Below, in pieces: positions 1 to 10,050 of a DNA stretch of 64,000 bases (positions within the stretch are counted from its first letter, which is position 1; each line of letters starts with the position of its first letter). Origin of the DNA: Chrysopilus asiliformis (Eukaryota; Arthropoda; Insecta; Diptera; Rhagionidae); assembly GCA_964034945.1 (NCBI GenBank), contig OZ035963.1:50048032-50112031 (forward strand), in the 5' to 3' direction. Both the position numbers and the translations under genes were made by a program. The notes beneath the pieces are model-generated. The model had not been told where the DNA came from. It was given only the letters and a program-made list of their open reading frames with translations, and made no database searches.

Positions 1-2419
1 TCATCACGGGGGTTGGGTTACGAAATTTTTTTTTTTAATATTTAATATCCTGTTTCATAATATTCTACAGGAAAATATTCCATTAGCGAAAAAGGTTTCC
101 GAGCTTCAGCTCAACTTATCAAAAACAAAATATTCCGTTTGTTTTATTAATTGAAAATTACTGACATTTCTTTTTTGTTTCTCAATTACCATTAAAAGCC
201 ATAATTTCCACACGCAAAAAAACTTCATCCCGCCGGTTAATTTGCTAATTGGCAATTTCTTAGCAAAATTCACGACACTTAGATAAATCACAAAAAATAT
301 AATAAAATGACTTCATCACTGAAATTATTGAATAATAAAGAGCTATCAGCACATTTATGAAACGCACATAAAACAGACGAAAGTCTTTGAGTAAATAATA
401 AAATGAAAATAATGGCGATAATGTCCATTGAAGAAGAGGGAAAAATTTCTTGGCCAAGGACTGGTGGAAATTCTCTTGGAAATATTCTCTGGAAAAAATA
501 GTCAAGGGTTGCTTCTTCGTATACATTTTATTCCACAATTTAACCAAGAAAAAAAAATCTTTTATTTTCCAACTCCGCCCAACTCATCAGGACTATCTAT
601 TTTCATTCGATAATATTAATCGCATAACCAAAGTCTTAAATAACTTTTTCCCAAAAAGCGAAAATTGGTCAGAATCGTTAACATCATTTTTTCCATTCCC
701 CCTGAATCAATCTTCCATCTGCCAAGACGTTTACGTCCTTCTTTACTGAATTTCACTCAGCAATTCGGTTCAACTCATTTCTCGGGCTCCATTCTGTTAG
801 CGTTGGCGGCTGCCTATCAACACTTGGCAGAAAACCTCAGGAAAAATCCCCTAAAGTAAAAGTTCAAGCGAAAAAAGAACGCAACAACCATCCGTTGATG
901 ATAAACTTCTCCACCCTTCAGCACAGCTCTCGTAAAAAAAAAATTGGGTGAAAAGATACCGCAAACCGTTCTCTCCGCACCCAATTTTATTTCTTAACAC
1001 CACTATCGCTTCAAGCTCGTGGAAAATCTCAAGGTCGTGCGGTACGAAGGTTGCCCAGTTTTACTCACCATCATAGGAAAATTTGAGGCCAAGGCGAGGC
1101 GGACCTCGCATTCGTCTCCGTTTTCTTTTATTTGATACGCATAAAAATGCCGGAAGTGTTAAGGAGATAACGAAATGAGCTAAAGAAATAAATGAAGGAT
1201 CCGATGAACCTCTTCTGACCATGGCAGATACCGTCAGAAGCTTGTCTGGCAAGGATCTTGAGCTGGGTTGGGTGGAAAACGTTTATTCACTGTGCTATGA
1301 AAAGTCCTCTCAGTCCCTTTGACGCAATAGAAATAATATTTCCCACATCCTATTCAATTCCTAAGCGTCCTCGTTCACTTACTAGAAGTGGAAAATGAAA
1401 AAAAAGAAAAAAATCGGACGGTGAAATAAAATGAAATCCTTCGCGTCCCTTTTTGAAGCTCCGTTTTTTCCCTGCCATTGCCTTTTAGTCCTTTTTGCAA
1501 GACCTAAGAGGTTTCCTCTATGTTCACCCCTCCCCCTTCCCCGCCTGGCCTTCATTCCGCGACTGTTGCCCTCTGCCGCTTGCAACTCCCTCATAACAAA
1601 ACCATTTTATATTTAACGACTTCGACCGAGTCCGAAAAACGGGAGGAGAAAATTACGCCCAAGTTACTGCGCTATATTGCGATTACCATTATCCTTTTCG
1701 ATTCTCGTCACTTCCATATATTTCGCGGGAAAAATATCTAAAAAAAAAGAAATCTTGAGATTTTTTCCGATTTTTCTTTATTTTTACTACTTTTTTTGTA
1801 GCGTTTTTTTTTCTCAACGGAAACCAGGGCATCTGTTTACTCTGTGGACCAAGATTTGGTTCTTTTTAATTTCTTTGCTCTAATTTTTCCTCCCTTTCGT
1901 GCATTTTATTGGACGGATTTCGCGTGTACATCCAGCCGGACAAGGAAAACTGCGAGTTTTTAGATGTGAGAAAATAAGGAAGGGAACGAGGGAAAGACGG
2001 AAGTAATGATTTTGATGGAAATGGACATAAAACAGAGGAATACGAAGAATAGGACAAATTAACAGTAGCCACAACGAACCAAAAACTGGGTGAAAATCAA
2101 ACAAACAGTAGAGCGATAAACCGGAATTTTCACTTTTTTCGTCTTTTTTTTATGGACGCTCCTTTCGTCTTGGCTTCCTAATTATCCGGCGAAACTGGCC
2201 ACTATTCATTTTCATGCTAAAGTTTGGTAAGGGTTGATCTTTTTTGGGAAAAGGTCATTAAATTAAAAAAAAATCTACGTTTATTTCATCAAATCCTCCA
2301 TAGTAGTTTTAAATTAAACTTTTCTGAATTTTGATGAAATTCACTTTTAATTTTCTTTTAGATAGGAAAATTTCTTACTACTGCAATTCTTTTCCATTTA
2401 TAGTAAAAGGATTTTTTTA
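1..2419. other. AT-rich non-coding stretch, no gene seen
   Basis: Open frames here are all below about 105 codons, overlap on both strands and resemble no family I recognise. The stretch is rich in A and T runs, with a purine/pyrimidine-skewed patch around 1380-1600 that gives shadow frames on both strands. I see no tandem repeat, RNA gene or transposon end. It could hold introns or distal regulatory DNA of an unseen gene, but nothing in it shows this. Confidence 0.6.
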
Positions 2420-2421
2420 TA

Positions 2422-2450
2422 TTAGGTGCGCAACTAAGTTCCCGCTGTTT
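2422..2450 (+). repeat. Mariner terminal inverted repeat, downstream of the transposase gene
   Basis: This 29-bp end matches the reverse complement of 3296-3324 without mismatch; the match stops at 2451. It is preceded by the TA target site at 2420-2421. It lies on the 3' side of the transposase relic, which is read on the minus strand. Confidence 0.93.
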
Positions 2451-2497
2451 TTTTGATGAAAATGCAACTTTAATGTGAAAAAATGGTTACAAATGAA

Positions 2498-3164
2498 TCA
2501 TTCAAAATATTGCCCATCGCTAGCTACAATTTTTTCCCATCTTTCTGGCAGAGCTCGAATACCGTTACGGTAAAAGTGTTCATCTTTTGAGGCTATTAAC
2601 GAATCAAGCCATTTTTTTATGTCTTCATATGAGCGGAACTGCTGATCAGCCAGCCCATGTGCCATCGAACGGAACAAGTAATAATCGGACGGCGCAATAT
2701 CTGGAGAATATGCCGGGTGGGGTAGGACTTCCCATTTGAGCGTTTCCAGGTAGATTTTAACGGGTTTGGCAACGTGAGGCCGAGCGTTTTCATGCTGTAG
2801 AAACACTTTTTCGTGCCTCTGCTCGTATTGTGGCCGTTTTTAGCTTGGAAATGGCTTGGCGGGTAACTCCTAATGCTGAAGAAAGTTCTTCTTGCGTTTG
2901 GCACGGATCCTCATCGAGCAATGCCTCCAATTCAGCGTCTTCGAAGGTTTTTGGCCTTCCTTCACGCGGACGATCGTCAACATCGAAATCACCGTCTTTG
3001 AAGCGACGGAACCAATCACGGCACGTTGTTTCACTTAGAGCAGCATCTCCGTAAACTTTTTGGAGCTCTCGATGCGCTTCAGCCGCCGTTTTCTTCGAAT
3101 GAAAGAAGAAAATCAACACTTCCCGCAAATGACGATTATTTGGCACAAAATCAAACATTTTCAT
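2498..3164 (-). pseudogene. Mariner transposase, internally deleted and frameshifted
   Basis: The gene would encode a DD34D cut-and-paste transposase that binds the flanking TIRs in the nucleus. Two pieces remain. The N-terminal piece (3164 down to about 2840) starts at MKMFDFVPNN and carries the paired helix-turn-helix DNA-binding region, with ETTCRDWFRRFKDGDFDV and the later QEELSSALGVTRQAISK helix. After ISK the sequence jumps, near 2830-2845, into another frame that continues RPQYEQRHEKVFLQHENARPHVA and runs to a TGA at 2498-2500. The missing middle, about 125 residues, holds the first catalytic Asp. In the C-terminal piece the second catalytic position, usually HDN, reads HEN; the third Asp (SPDIAPSDYYLF) is present with the D34D spacing. 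The upstream in-frame ATG at 3188 is possible but lies outside the usual family start. The protein cannot be active. Confidence 0.92.
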
Positions 3165-3295
3165 ACAACCAAAAGTATATGACGCCAAAACAAAATCACT
3201 ACTGTGTCAAAACGGGTTGTTTACCATATTTTTAAGCTTGGTTCATGACGTTTTGGAAAATCAACCAACACTTGTTGCTGGAGCCATCTATTGAC

Positions 3296-3324
3296 AAACA
3301 GCGGGAACTTAGTTGCGCACCTAA
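3296..3324 (-). repeat. Mariner terminal inverted repeat, upstream of the transposase gene
   Basis: Exact inverted partner of 2422-2450, followed by TA at 3325-3326. The transposase start lies about 130 bp inside this end, which is a usual mariner leader length. Confidence 0.93.
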
Positions 3325-3410
3325 TATATTCATCAAGTAGTAATTTTTATTAGATTTTAGTTTATAAGTGAATATATTTTTAATTTAGGTAGGAAGAAAT
3401 TAGAGCGAGC

Positions 3411-3890
3411 GAAAATTTTCCTTGACAGTCGGCCTGTGTAACACTAAAAAGAGGTTCGCATAATGCGGGATGGAAAGGTTTGAATGGGCGAAAATTTTCC
3501 TTTTTCAACACTCAAAACTGTATTAAAATCTGTATTAAAAATTCAGTAGTTGAGAAGAAACTGTATTAAAAATTCAGTAGTTGAGAAGATAGCAGGAGAG
3601 AAGGTTTGCATGATGCGGAACGGAAAGGTTTGAGTGGGCAACAGATTCCTTGACAGATCAACTATTCAACGTTGAAAACCGTATTCTAATCCCTTAAGTG
3701 GTTCAGAAGATAACAGGCAAGGGGGTAAAAGAAGAGCTGTTTCTCAATGTTTCCCACTCTTGTTCGCGGGCTAACCGCTTACCCACTTAATGTCATTGTA
3801 GACAAAATGTTGCCATAAACGGCTGAACACCGTATTTGAATCCCTTCAGTGGTTCAGAAGATAACAGGCGAGGGGCGAAAAGGAGAGCCG
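3411..3890. repeat. Degenerate direct repeats of a dispersed family (family X)
   Basis: Three imperfect blocks follow one another (about 3411-3600, 3601-3730 and 3731-3890). They share motifs such as GCATRATGCGG, GAAAGGTTTGARTGGGC, and a run of the type AACCGTATT-TAATCCCTTMAGTGGTTCAGAAGATAACAGG. Weaker relatives occur at about 6361-6480 and 14450-14620. I see no ends or coding capacity, so the family type is unknown. Confidence 0.55.
3530..3590. repeat. 31-bp tandem duplication
   Basis: A 31-bp segment beginning CTGTATTAAAAATTCAGTAG at 3530 is repeated immediately at 3561, within family X. It is a local duplication of the motif that elsewhere in the family occurs once. Confidence 0.85.
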
Positions 3891-4130
3891 ATATCGGGAC
3901 CACACCTAACTATGGACCATTCTCGCAACCTAACTACCATATGTTGCGAATATGAAGTCTATCGGTCGAGTGGTTTGGCTGTGATGCGGCTTCACACATA
4001 CGCAACGCACCAAGGACTTAATGCATAACTAGCTTGCATACCCGTCGTTGCCGTGTTAAGTTATTTGTATAAGTTTTAAAATACGAAGAAAACCGGAAAG
4101 AACTTAAAAACTTTTGAAAAAAATCTTATC

Positions 4131-4690
4131 CTTGGAGGACACTGCGTTGTGAATTAGTCTAACACCAGATTCGTGACACCAAAAAACCCCTAAAGCCAAT
4201 TTTTCCCGGCAAAAACGGGAAAGGATATTCGCATTATCCTTACAGGACCTTCCATTTCGAGTTTTGAAAATTCTAACACCGGTTTCGTCATCAGCGACCC
4301 CGAAAACCCCCGAGTGAAATTTTGCAGCCTCCCATTGAGCAGATTCATGGCGAAAATCACGGTTTAAAAACGCCCAAACCCCCTTTACCCCGTTAGCGGT
4401 AAAATATCAGAAAATCCAGCCTTAATGAGCGCCTACGTGATGGTTGGGACATACTGTGAAAGTTTCAAGTTTCTAGCTTCAGGGGTTTGGGCTGGGCGTT
4501 GATGAGTCAGTCAGTCAATCAGTTAGTCAATCAATCAGTCAATCAGTCAGTCAGTCAGTCAGTCAGTCAGTCAATCAGTCAGTCAGTCAGTCAATCAGTC
4601 AGTCAATCAGTCAGTCAATCAGTCAGTCAATCAGTCAGTCAATCAGTCAGTCAATCAAGTTAAACGATTTTTTATATATAGAAGATAGAA
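4131..4690. repeat. Dispersed repeat family D, copy with expanded microsatellite
   Basis: The copy opens with about one and a half units of the 121-122 bp module that is tandemly expanded at 8680-9560 (ATCCTTACAGGACCTTCC, CAGCGACCCCGAAAACCCCC). It continues through a 3' part nearly identical to 16145-16375 (GAGCGCCTACG, GGTTTGGGCTGGGCGT). A GTCA-type microsatellite separates that part from a terminal TTAAACGATTTTTTATATAT-like end. The 16.3 kb copy has no microsatellite at the same place. Type unknown; the layout suggests the 3' end of a retroposon-like or Helitron-like element. Confidence 0.7.
4504..4659. repeat. Tetranucleotide microsatellite, AGTC with AATC variants
   Basis: About 39 units of AGTC/AATC alternate, with a regular 12-bp super-pattern (AATCAGTCAGTC) in the second half. 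It lies inside the family D copy immediately after the GGGCTGGGCGT motif. Confidence 0.95.
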
Positions 4691-4755
4691 GATTGGTTGC
4701 TCATCTTGTCTCGAATTGGCAAAAAAAAGTATAGCCACTCTACCCATAAAATTAC

Positions 4756-5057
4756 TTTTGCGTTTGCATCAAATTCGTTCGTGACTAATTCAACTCATGA
4801 CACATTTTCATGTATCGAAATCTTACAATTTCCATTCCATTGATTCAACAATGCGTTGTGTAATTAAATGATCACGTTTATTGTCAATTAGCGATCACGG
4901 TTTTAAACAACATCGTAAAAAATGATCTTGTTTAAATTTACAATGAGCGTGGTCGCTAATTGATAATAAACGTGATGATTTAACTACGCATTGTATCTTT
5001 TTGATAAATGACAATGTGTTCTTAGTTGAATTAATCACGGACGAAGTTGACGCAAAA
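4756..5057. mobile_element. Imperfect foldback (inverted-repeat) element, about 300 bp
   Basis: The left arm from 4756 and the right arm ending at 5057 are imperfect reverse complements through most of their length. Paired blocks include ATCACGTTTATT-TCAATTAGCGA (4869-4895) with its partner near 4950-4980, and CGTGACTAATTCAACT with AGTTGAATTAATCACG. The left arm has an extra segment of roughly 30 bp (about 4825-4850). Near the centre (about 4910-4940) TTTTAAACA and TGTTTAAAT pair round a short loop. No clear target duplication is seen, so this is an old hairpin-forming MITE or foldback element. Confidence 0.75.
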
Positions 5058-5930
5058 TCAACTAATTAAACTTCATGCCGTGTAAATTACGCGTTCAATA
5101 ATTCGAACGTCGATATCTGAAAATCCTAAATACCTCGAATATTCGTCTGTTCCCGCCAACTTTGACTTATAGAGGTTCGACCGTAACACATTATATTATT
5201 GTAATAATTTGGTTCTACTTGAAAAAAAAGCACTTAACTAATTTTCCATCGCCGCCCACGGCTTGAAAAATATAAATTGCTATTAGGTAATGATATATAA
5301 TGAAATTTCATATGTTCGAAAACAATGTTACTTTACACAACATAAATCTGTTGATCACAGAAATTCCGAGAAAAAGATATGGAATAACATGTTAAATTAG
5401 AAACGCCTTAAAGAACAAAGGTAACGCATTATTATTGGGATAATGAAAATTTTAATTAGTTTTAACAGGAACTCCATTAAATATAATTATGGAATTTAAT
5501 CAATTTTCGAAATCAAATCAAAAGTCACCCCAAGACTTTAAATGTCGAAATCAATGAATACAGCAGCTTCGGTGCTTAACCGAAACAAATTGATTTGTTA
5601 TCAACGTTCAAGACAACAAAGGGATTTACTGTTGGGTTTCTAATACTTATTTAATGGTAAATTTAAGGGGCATCTCTCACCCTAAATCTAATTTACTTTC
5701 TTAACGATTTGTACTTAAACATGGCAATTATTACTGCACTAATTTAATTGAGCTGGATTTTCAAGGTCACGGGATTATGTCCTTAAGGGGGTAAGGCCGC
5801 AAGGCTATTTTCCAATGTGTCTTATGGGGGACAAATGACCCGTCTTTTCATAGACTACTTATCGTAGCTTAATCAAATTTTGCACACCTTTTATTTATGT
5901 AAAATTACATATTTTTAGCTGTTTGTTTTT
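5058..5930. other. AT-rich non-coding stretch, nothing recognised
   Basis: No open frame of note, no tandem repeat and no paired inverted ends were found. The segment resembles neutral intergenic DNA. Confidence 0.5.
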
Positions 5931-5974
5931 TATATTCTGATGAAAACTCTTATCTACAGCCCATGTAAAACTTG

Positions 5975-6256
5975 TACCCCTCCCCCGAATGGTCCATTTT
6001 TGCCCTTTTACCCATTAACGAACTTAGCCTTGTATTTTACGAAAAACGAAACTGCGTAAGATTTCAAGTCTCTAGCTCAATCCGTGCGCCCGCAATCCGT
6101 GCCACAGACGAACGGACAGACATGCAAAATTGAATTTTTTTTATCATTCTAAATATATTGGTGTAAATCATTTATGTGTGTGATGACGGGATCTTGGCGT
6201 TACAAACGGTAAAGCAAATTTAATATACCCTTTGGTTTCACCATACGGGTATAAAA
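5975..6256. repeat. Dispersed family T, copy 1 (3' part)
   Basis: The copy shares an ordered series of motifs with 12196-12556 and 15040-15301: CATTAACGAACTTAGCCT, TTTCAAGTCTCTAGCTCAAT, CGTGCGCCCGCAATCCG, a short GACGGACA-type tract, TATCATTCTAAA, GTGTGATGACGGGATCTTGG, and a terminal hairpin at 6224-6253. The hairpin has TATACCC and GGGTATA arms with GGT/ACC pairing inside, and is followed by an A run. No coding capacity is visible. Confidence 0.8.
6224..6253. repeat. 30-nt terminal hairpin of family T, copy 1
   Basis: The ends TATACCC and GGGTATA are exact reverse complements and the middle GGT-TTC-ACC extends the stem. The same 30-nt structure stands at 12525-12554 and 15267-15296. Confidence 0.8.
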
Positions 6257-7021
6257 ACAATAATCCACTATCCCCCGGCCGTCTATCCCCCGCGCGTCTA
6301 TCCCTTTAACGTTGGAATTTTAAAAAACCGTTTTTTAGTGAGCACCTTTGAGGCAAGATGGATCAGGATTTAGTGGATTTGGATTTAGTTGAGCAATTTT
6401 TTCATGATTAACGACCTGCCCAATAGTGAAAACCGCATCAAAATCCATTCAGTAGTTTAGGAAATAGCAGAAGAGGGGGTCAGAGAGGAGAAGAATATTT
6501 GTCAACCGCAAAGGTAATCAATAATTTCGGAGTATATAAATAGTACCGCTGTGTAAATTTTCAGCTAATTCGGTCCAGTGGTTCACGCATTATTCTGTTG
6601 AATAGCTTAAAAACAGGTGGGGATAAATGATTGTGGGGAAAAATGGGGACTGTAGCAAAATAATACATAGCCTATAACCTGACCAGAGGTCTAAGCAACA
6701 TATAGGAAGAAACCGCATCAAAATCGGTCCAATAGTTTTCGAGCCAAGTCCGAACATATAGACAGACAGACGGACGTTCCCTATAAAGATAGATTACTTA
6801 TTATGAGATTATTTTAGGAAAATAGGATACAGAAAAGCAAAGAAATGCGCCGATGGCGAAAATTGTCCTGATTCGAGCAGATAACAAAAACGAAACAAAA
6901 CAGTTATGTTTCCCTGATGCTCGAACATTACAGTTTTACATGGATTGCGAACCGTAGATGAATTTGTAATAAATAAAAAACCCAAGCAACCAATTTCAAC
7001 TGAAGTTGCAATGTGATCCAA
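6257..7021. other. Non-coding, fragments of degenerate dispersed repeats
   Basis: At about 6361-6480 lies a degenerate family X fragment (ACCGCATCAAAATCCATTCA, GTAGTTTAGGAAATAGCAG). At about 6700-6800 a second fragment reads AAACCGCATCAAAATCGGTC followed by GACAGACAGACGGACG and a T/A-rich end. No gene was seen; short frames around 6809-7021 are not recognisable. Confidence 0.5.
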
Positions 7022-7261
7022 GGCCTATGTTACACACGGCAACTTTAAGCGGCGACTTTTCCGAAAGTAGAAACAAGGCAACAAAATACGCACACAAGCA
7101 CAAAATCACAAAGAACGGGTTCTACACACAACTTCACACACACATGAAACACTCACTGTGTAATATACAGAAGTTTCCGGCAACTTGTCTCCGCGTGTAG
7201 CACAAACGAGCAACTTTTTGTACCGTGTATCGGTTTAAAGTTGCCGTGTATAACATAGGCC
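7022..7261. mobile_element. 240-bp MITE with GGCC ends, possibly Tourist/Harbinger-like
   Basis: Inverted ends of about 27 bp (GGCCTATGTTACACACGGCA at 7022 and its partner ending 7261, with one C/T difference) enclose a non-coding interior. The element is flanked by the 3-bp direct repeat CAA (7019-7021 and 7262-7264). GGCC termini and a 3-bp duplication fit PIF/Harbinger MITEs, although their usual target is TTA/TAA, so the superfamily is uncertain. The short frame across 7006-7200 is spurious. Confidence 0.85.
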
Positions 7262-8261
7262 CAAGTCGCAAAATAGCGGTTTGAAATCAGTTTGAGTAAT
7301 GGTTGCCTTGTGAACCATCACAATCAAACTGGTTGCAAATTGGTTACTTTGTAACCGGTCAGAAAAAAACCGTTGCCAATCGGTTACGTTGTCACCAATC
7401 GGAAACTTGTTGTTATCTTTCTTTGTTTATATGGTGTTCGTTTATAATTGACCTACAATTGAAGTATAAATAGTCAACTTCTATATATATATAAAAAGGT
7501 TTTTCCTTCAAAATGTTGGTTACCGCCATTTTGTTTTGTTTTGAAATACTGGCATACTCGCTGAAATTACTGTATGTCGTGTACCCCTGGAGTGTACGCG
7601 TATGCTAGGTTGGGAAACACCGCATTAAAGAGTTCTAGTCTCTTTTAAATCCTATTAAGGAAGAGTTTTAGCATTAGAAAAACATCAAATTGATAATAAC
7701 GACTGGTTGACACTGTAGAAAATTTAAAACCCATTTTCAAACCAATCTTGACCTAGAAAAAATTAATTCCAGTGGAAAGAACTTGGGCAGGTCGTCGCCT
7801 ATCTGATAACAAAATCCTTAACAAAAATAGATTTTAGTCCTAAAGAAACAGGCAGCTACCACATTTCAAAGTATCAGATCAATGCTCTTTAATTGTACCA
7901 AAATAGCCCCTATTTTCTTAGAAATATTATAGATGTTTTTTAACCTTTATGGGTAGGATCTTCAAGCATTTTAATCACTAAATGGGAAGCCCGAAAATGA
8001 AGCCAACGACCTGCTTTTGCCCGCATCTTTCCCGAAATCCTTTCTAATGCGAAAATTAAAATTTGGGTCGATCTATTTTGGATTTCCCCCTATTTATAAT
8101 TAGATTTTCTTAGAAGTTGATTTCATTTGGAATCATTGGAAAAAATTTAATAAAGCCCAATTCATTAATTTCGGTGTTCCAGTCAAGTGCTATTAATTTG
8201 ATACTTTTTCTTTGAGTTCATTGAATTTAAACTCGATTAAAAATGGTTTTGAATAATGAAA
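7262..8261. other. Non-coding stretch with short GTTGC/GGTTAC motif cluster
   Basis: Between about 7265 and 7415 variants of GGTTGCAAATTGGTTAC and CGTTGCCAATCGGTTAC recur irregularly, suggesting an old local repeat. The motif also touches the DNA just left of the MITE insertion (about 6985-7010). The rest, to 8261, is AT-rich with no gene, RNA or element end that I can support. Confidence 0.5.
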
Positions 8262-8585
8262 AAAAAAAACACTTTAAAAAACAAGTTTTATAACCTTATA
8301 CACTTTCAAAATGCACTAAAAAGTAAAAAACAAGTTTAAAGTTTCACAAAAAATGTTTTTATAAATTGCGTGTTGTTGTGAAAGTATAAAGTGTGCTGCG
8401 TTGCACAGTATGAAACCGCTATTACAGATTCAAGAGCAAATGCAACGTCACACACTTTATACTTTCACAACAACACGCAATTTATAAAAACATTTTTTGT
8501 GAAACTTTAAACTTGTTTTTTACTTTTTAGTGCATTTTGAAAGTGTATAAGGTTATAAAACTTGTTTTTTAAAGTGTTTTTTTTA
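8262..8585. repeat. Long near-perfect inverted repeat, arms about 130 bp, short loop
   Basis: The left arm (8262-8395) and right arm (8451-8585) are reverse complements with essentially no mismatches over about 130 bp, for example GTATAAAGTGTG at 8384-8395 against its partner at 8451-8462. Pairing resumes imperfectly (GTTGCA/TGCAAC) to leave a loop of about 35 nt. No coding capacity exists. Absence of divergence between arms indicates recent origin or ongoing arm-to-arm conversion. If transcribed, it would make a long hairpin RNA suited to Dicer processing; that is inference. Confidence 0.93.
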
Positions 8586-8679
8586 TTTTATACTTTTTAG
8601 TCTTGAATTAGACTACCAAAAACCTCCAGAAAAGATCTTTCGCGGAAATTTGAGCAAAAGGAAACTCACGTTATCTTTG

Positions 8680-9560
8680 CAGGACATTCCGTTATCCTTA
8701 CAGAATTTTAAATGTCAGAATCGGATTCAGCGACCCCAAAAACCCCCTAATGCAATTTTTCCCCGGAAAAAATGGGAAAAGGATATGTGCGTCATCCTTA
8801 CAGGACCTTCCGTTTTGAATTTTGAAAATCTAACACCGAATTCGTGATCAGCGACCCCGAAAACCCCCTAATGCCATTTTTCCCGGGAGAAATGGGAAAA
8901 AGGATATTTGCGTTATCCTTACAGGACCTTCCGTTTTGAATTTTGAAAATCTAACACCGAATTCGTGATCAGCGACCCCGAAAACCCCCTGATTCCATTT
9001 TTTCCTGGAAAAATGGGAAAAAGGATATTTGCGTTATCCTTACAGGACCTTCCGTTCTGAATTTTGAAAATCTAACACCGAATTCGTGATCAGCGACCCC
9101 GAAAACCCCCTGGTGCCAGTTTTTCCCGGGAAAAATGGGAAAAAGGATATTTGCGTTATCCTTACAGGACCTTCCGCTTTGAATTTTGAAAATCTAACAC
9201 CGAATTCGTGATCAGCGACCCCGAAAACCCCCTGGTGCCAGTTTTTCCCGGGAAAAATTGGAAAAAGGATATTTGCGTTATCCTTACAGGACCTTCCGTT
9301 TTGAATTTTGAAAATCTAACACCGAATTCGTGATCAGCGACCCCGAAAACCCCCTAATGCAATTTTTTCCCGGAAAAAATGGGAAAAAGGATATTTGCGT
9401 TATCCTTACAGGACCTTCCGTTTTGAATTTTGAAAATCTAACACCGAATTCGTGATCAGCGACCCCGAAAACCCCCTGGTGCCAGTTTTTCCCGGAAAAA
9501 ATGGGAAAAAGGATATTTGCGTTATCCTTACAGGACCTTCCATTATCCTTACAAGGATGG
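8680..9560. repeat. 121-122 bp tandem array, just over seven units
   Basis: The CAGGACCTTCCG motif recurs at 8801, 8922, 9043, 9165, 9287, 9409 and 9531, preceded by a divergent first unit at 8680 (CAGGACATTCCG), giving steps of 121, 121, 121, 122, 122, 122 and 122 bp. Each unit carries CTAACACCGAATTCGTGATC, AGCGACCCCGAAAACCCCCT, a CCCGG-AAAAATGGGAAAAAGG block, and ATATTTGCGTTATCCTTA. Single units of the same module stand in family D copies at about 4131-4320 and 16066-16145, so the array is an expansion of an internal segment of that repeat. Open frames across it are repeat artefacts. Confidence 0.95.
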
Positions 9561-10046
9561 AGTAGTAAAAATATTGAACTGTCACCGGAACTACGCAAGG
9601 TGACAAAATTTCATCTTCCTAGGTTGCATAGTTTCGGAGATATAAGGTTCCAAAGATTCCAGAGAAAGACACATAGCCACATAGTCACGTCGTGCGTGAC
9701 ACTTCAACTTAATAGAAAGTGTATAAAAAGGATATATTTAGATACCAAAAACTCAAAATTTTTGGTCAGTACGAAATCCATTTCAGGCAAAAATGTGAGG
9801 ATGTCCGTGCATCTGCCGGTCGGTCAGTCCGTTTTACGTATCTTAAATAATTCGAAAATGCGTTGAGCTAGCGACTTGAAATCTTTTGTAAAGAAGTTTT
9901 ACAAAAATTGTAGTTTTCTATCAACTTTTGAAAAAGTAACGGTAGTTATAACATGTGTCTCCCACACAATTTTTGAAAAAATACCGTTTTTTTTTAAATT
10001 TTTCGAAACCGATGCGCTTTTGAAAAAAAAATGAATATAACAAAAT
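9561..10046. other. Non-coding stretch after the tandem array
   Basis: It includes a GTCCGTGCATCTGCCGGTCG and GTCAGTCCGTTTTACG patch followed by GAGCTAGCGACTTGAAATC (about 9800-9885), the same motif order, reversed or varied, as in families D and T. A 121-codon frame (9501-9866) starts inside the tandem array and runs through this patch; I consider it spurious. No gene was identified. Confidence 0.5.
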
Positions 10047-10050
10047 TTAA

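Larger units (their letters stand above)
2422..3324 (-). mobile_element. Internally deleted mariner (Tc1/mariner) element, 903 bp
   Basis: The element is bounded by perfect 29-bp terminal inverted repeats (2422-2450 and 3296-3324, outer end TTAGGTGCGCAACTAAGTTC) and flanked on both sides by TA (2420-2421 and 3325-3326), the target duplication expected of mariner. The TIR style and the transposase N-terminus fit the capitata/mellifera group of mariners. Autonomous mariners are about 1.3 kb; this copy lacks roughly 0.4 kb of the middle of the gene. The identical TIRs and intact TA sites suggest it moved, or was mobilised in trans, fairly recently as a non-autonomous copy. Confidence 0.95.

Noticed and set aside
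1382..1616. Overlapping frames in a purine/pyrimidine-skewed patch
   Set aside because: Low-complexity, present on both strands, with no start context or domain.
4504..4659. Telomere-like repeat
   Set aside because: The unit is AGTC/AATC, not TTAGG or another known telomeric repeat, and sits inside a dispersed element.
8680..9560. Relationship between the 122-bp module and the 72-bp satellite (both have CCCGG next to A/T runs)
   Set aside because: Only short low-complexity stretches match; the remaining sequence and unit length differ.
9284..9866. Frames of 104 and 121 codons around the 122-bp tandem array
   Set aside because: They lie within tandem repeat units or run out of them into another dispersed repeat, with no recognisable domain.
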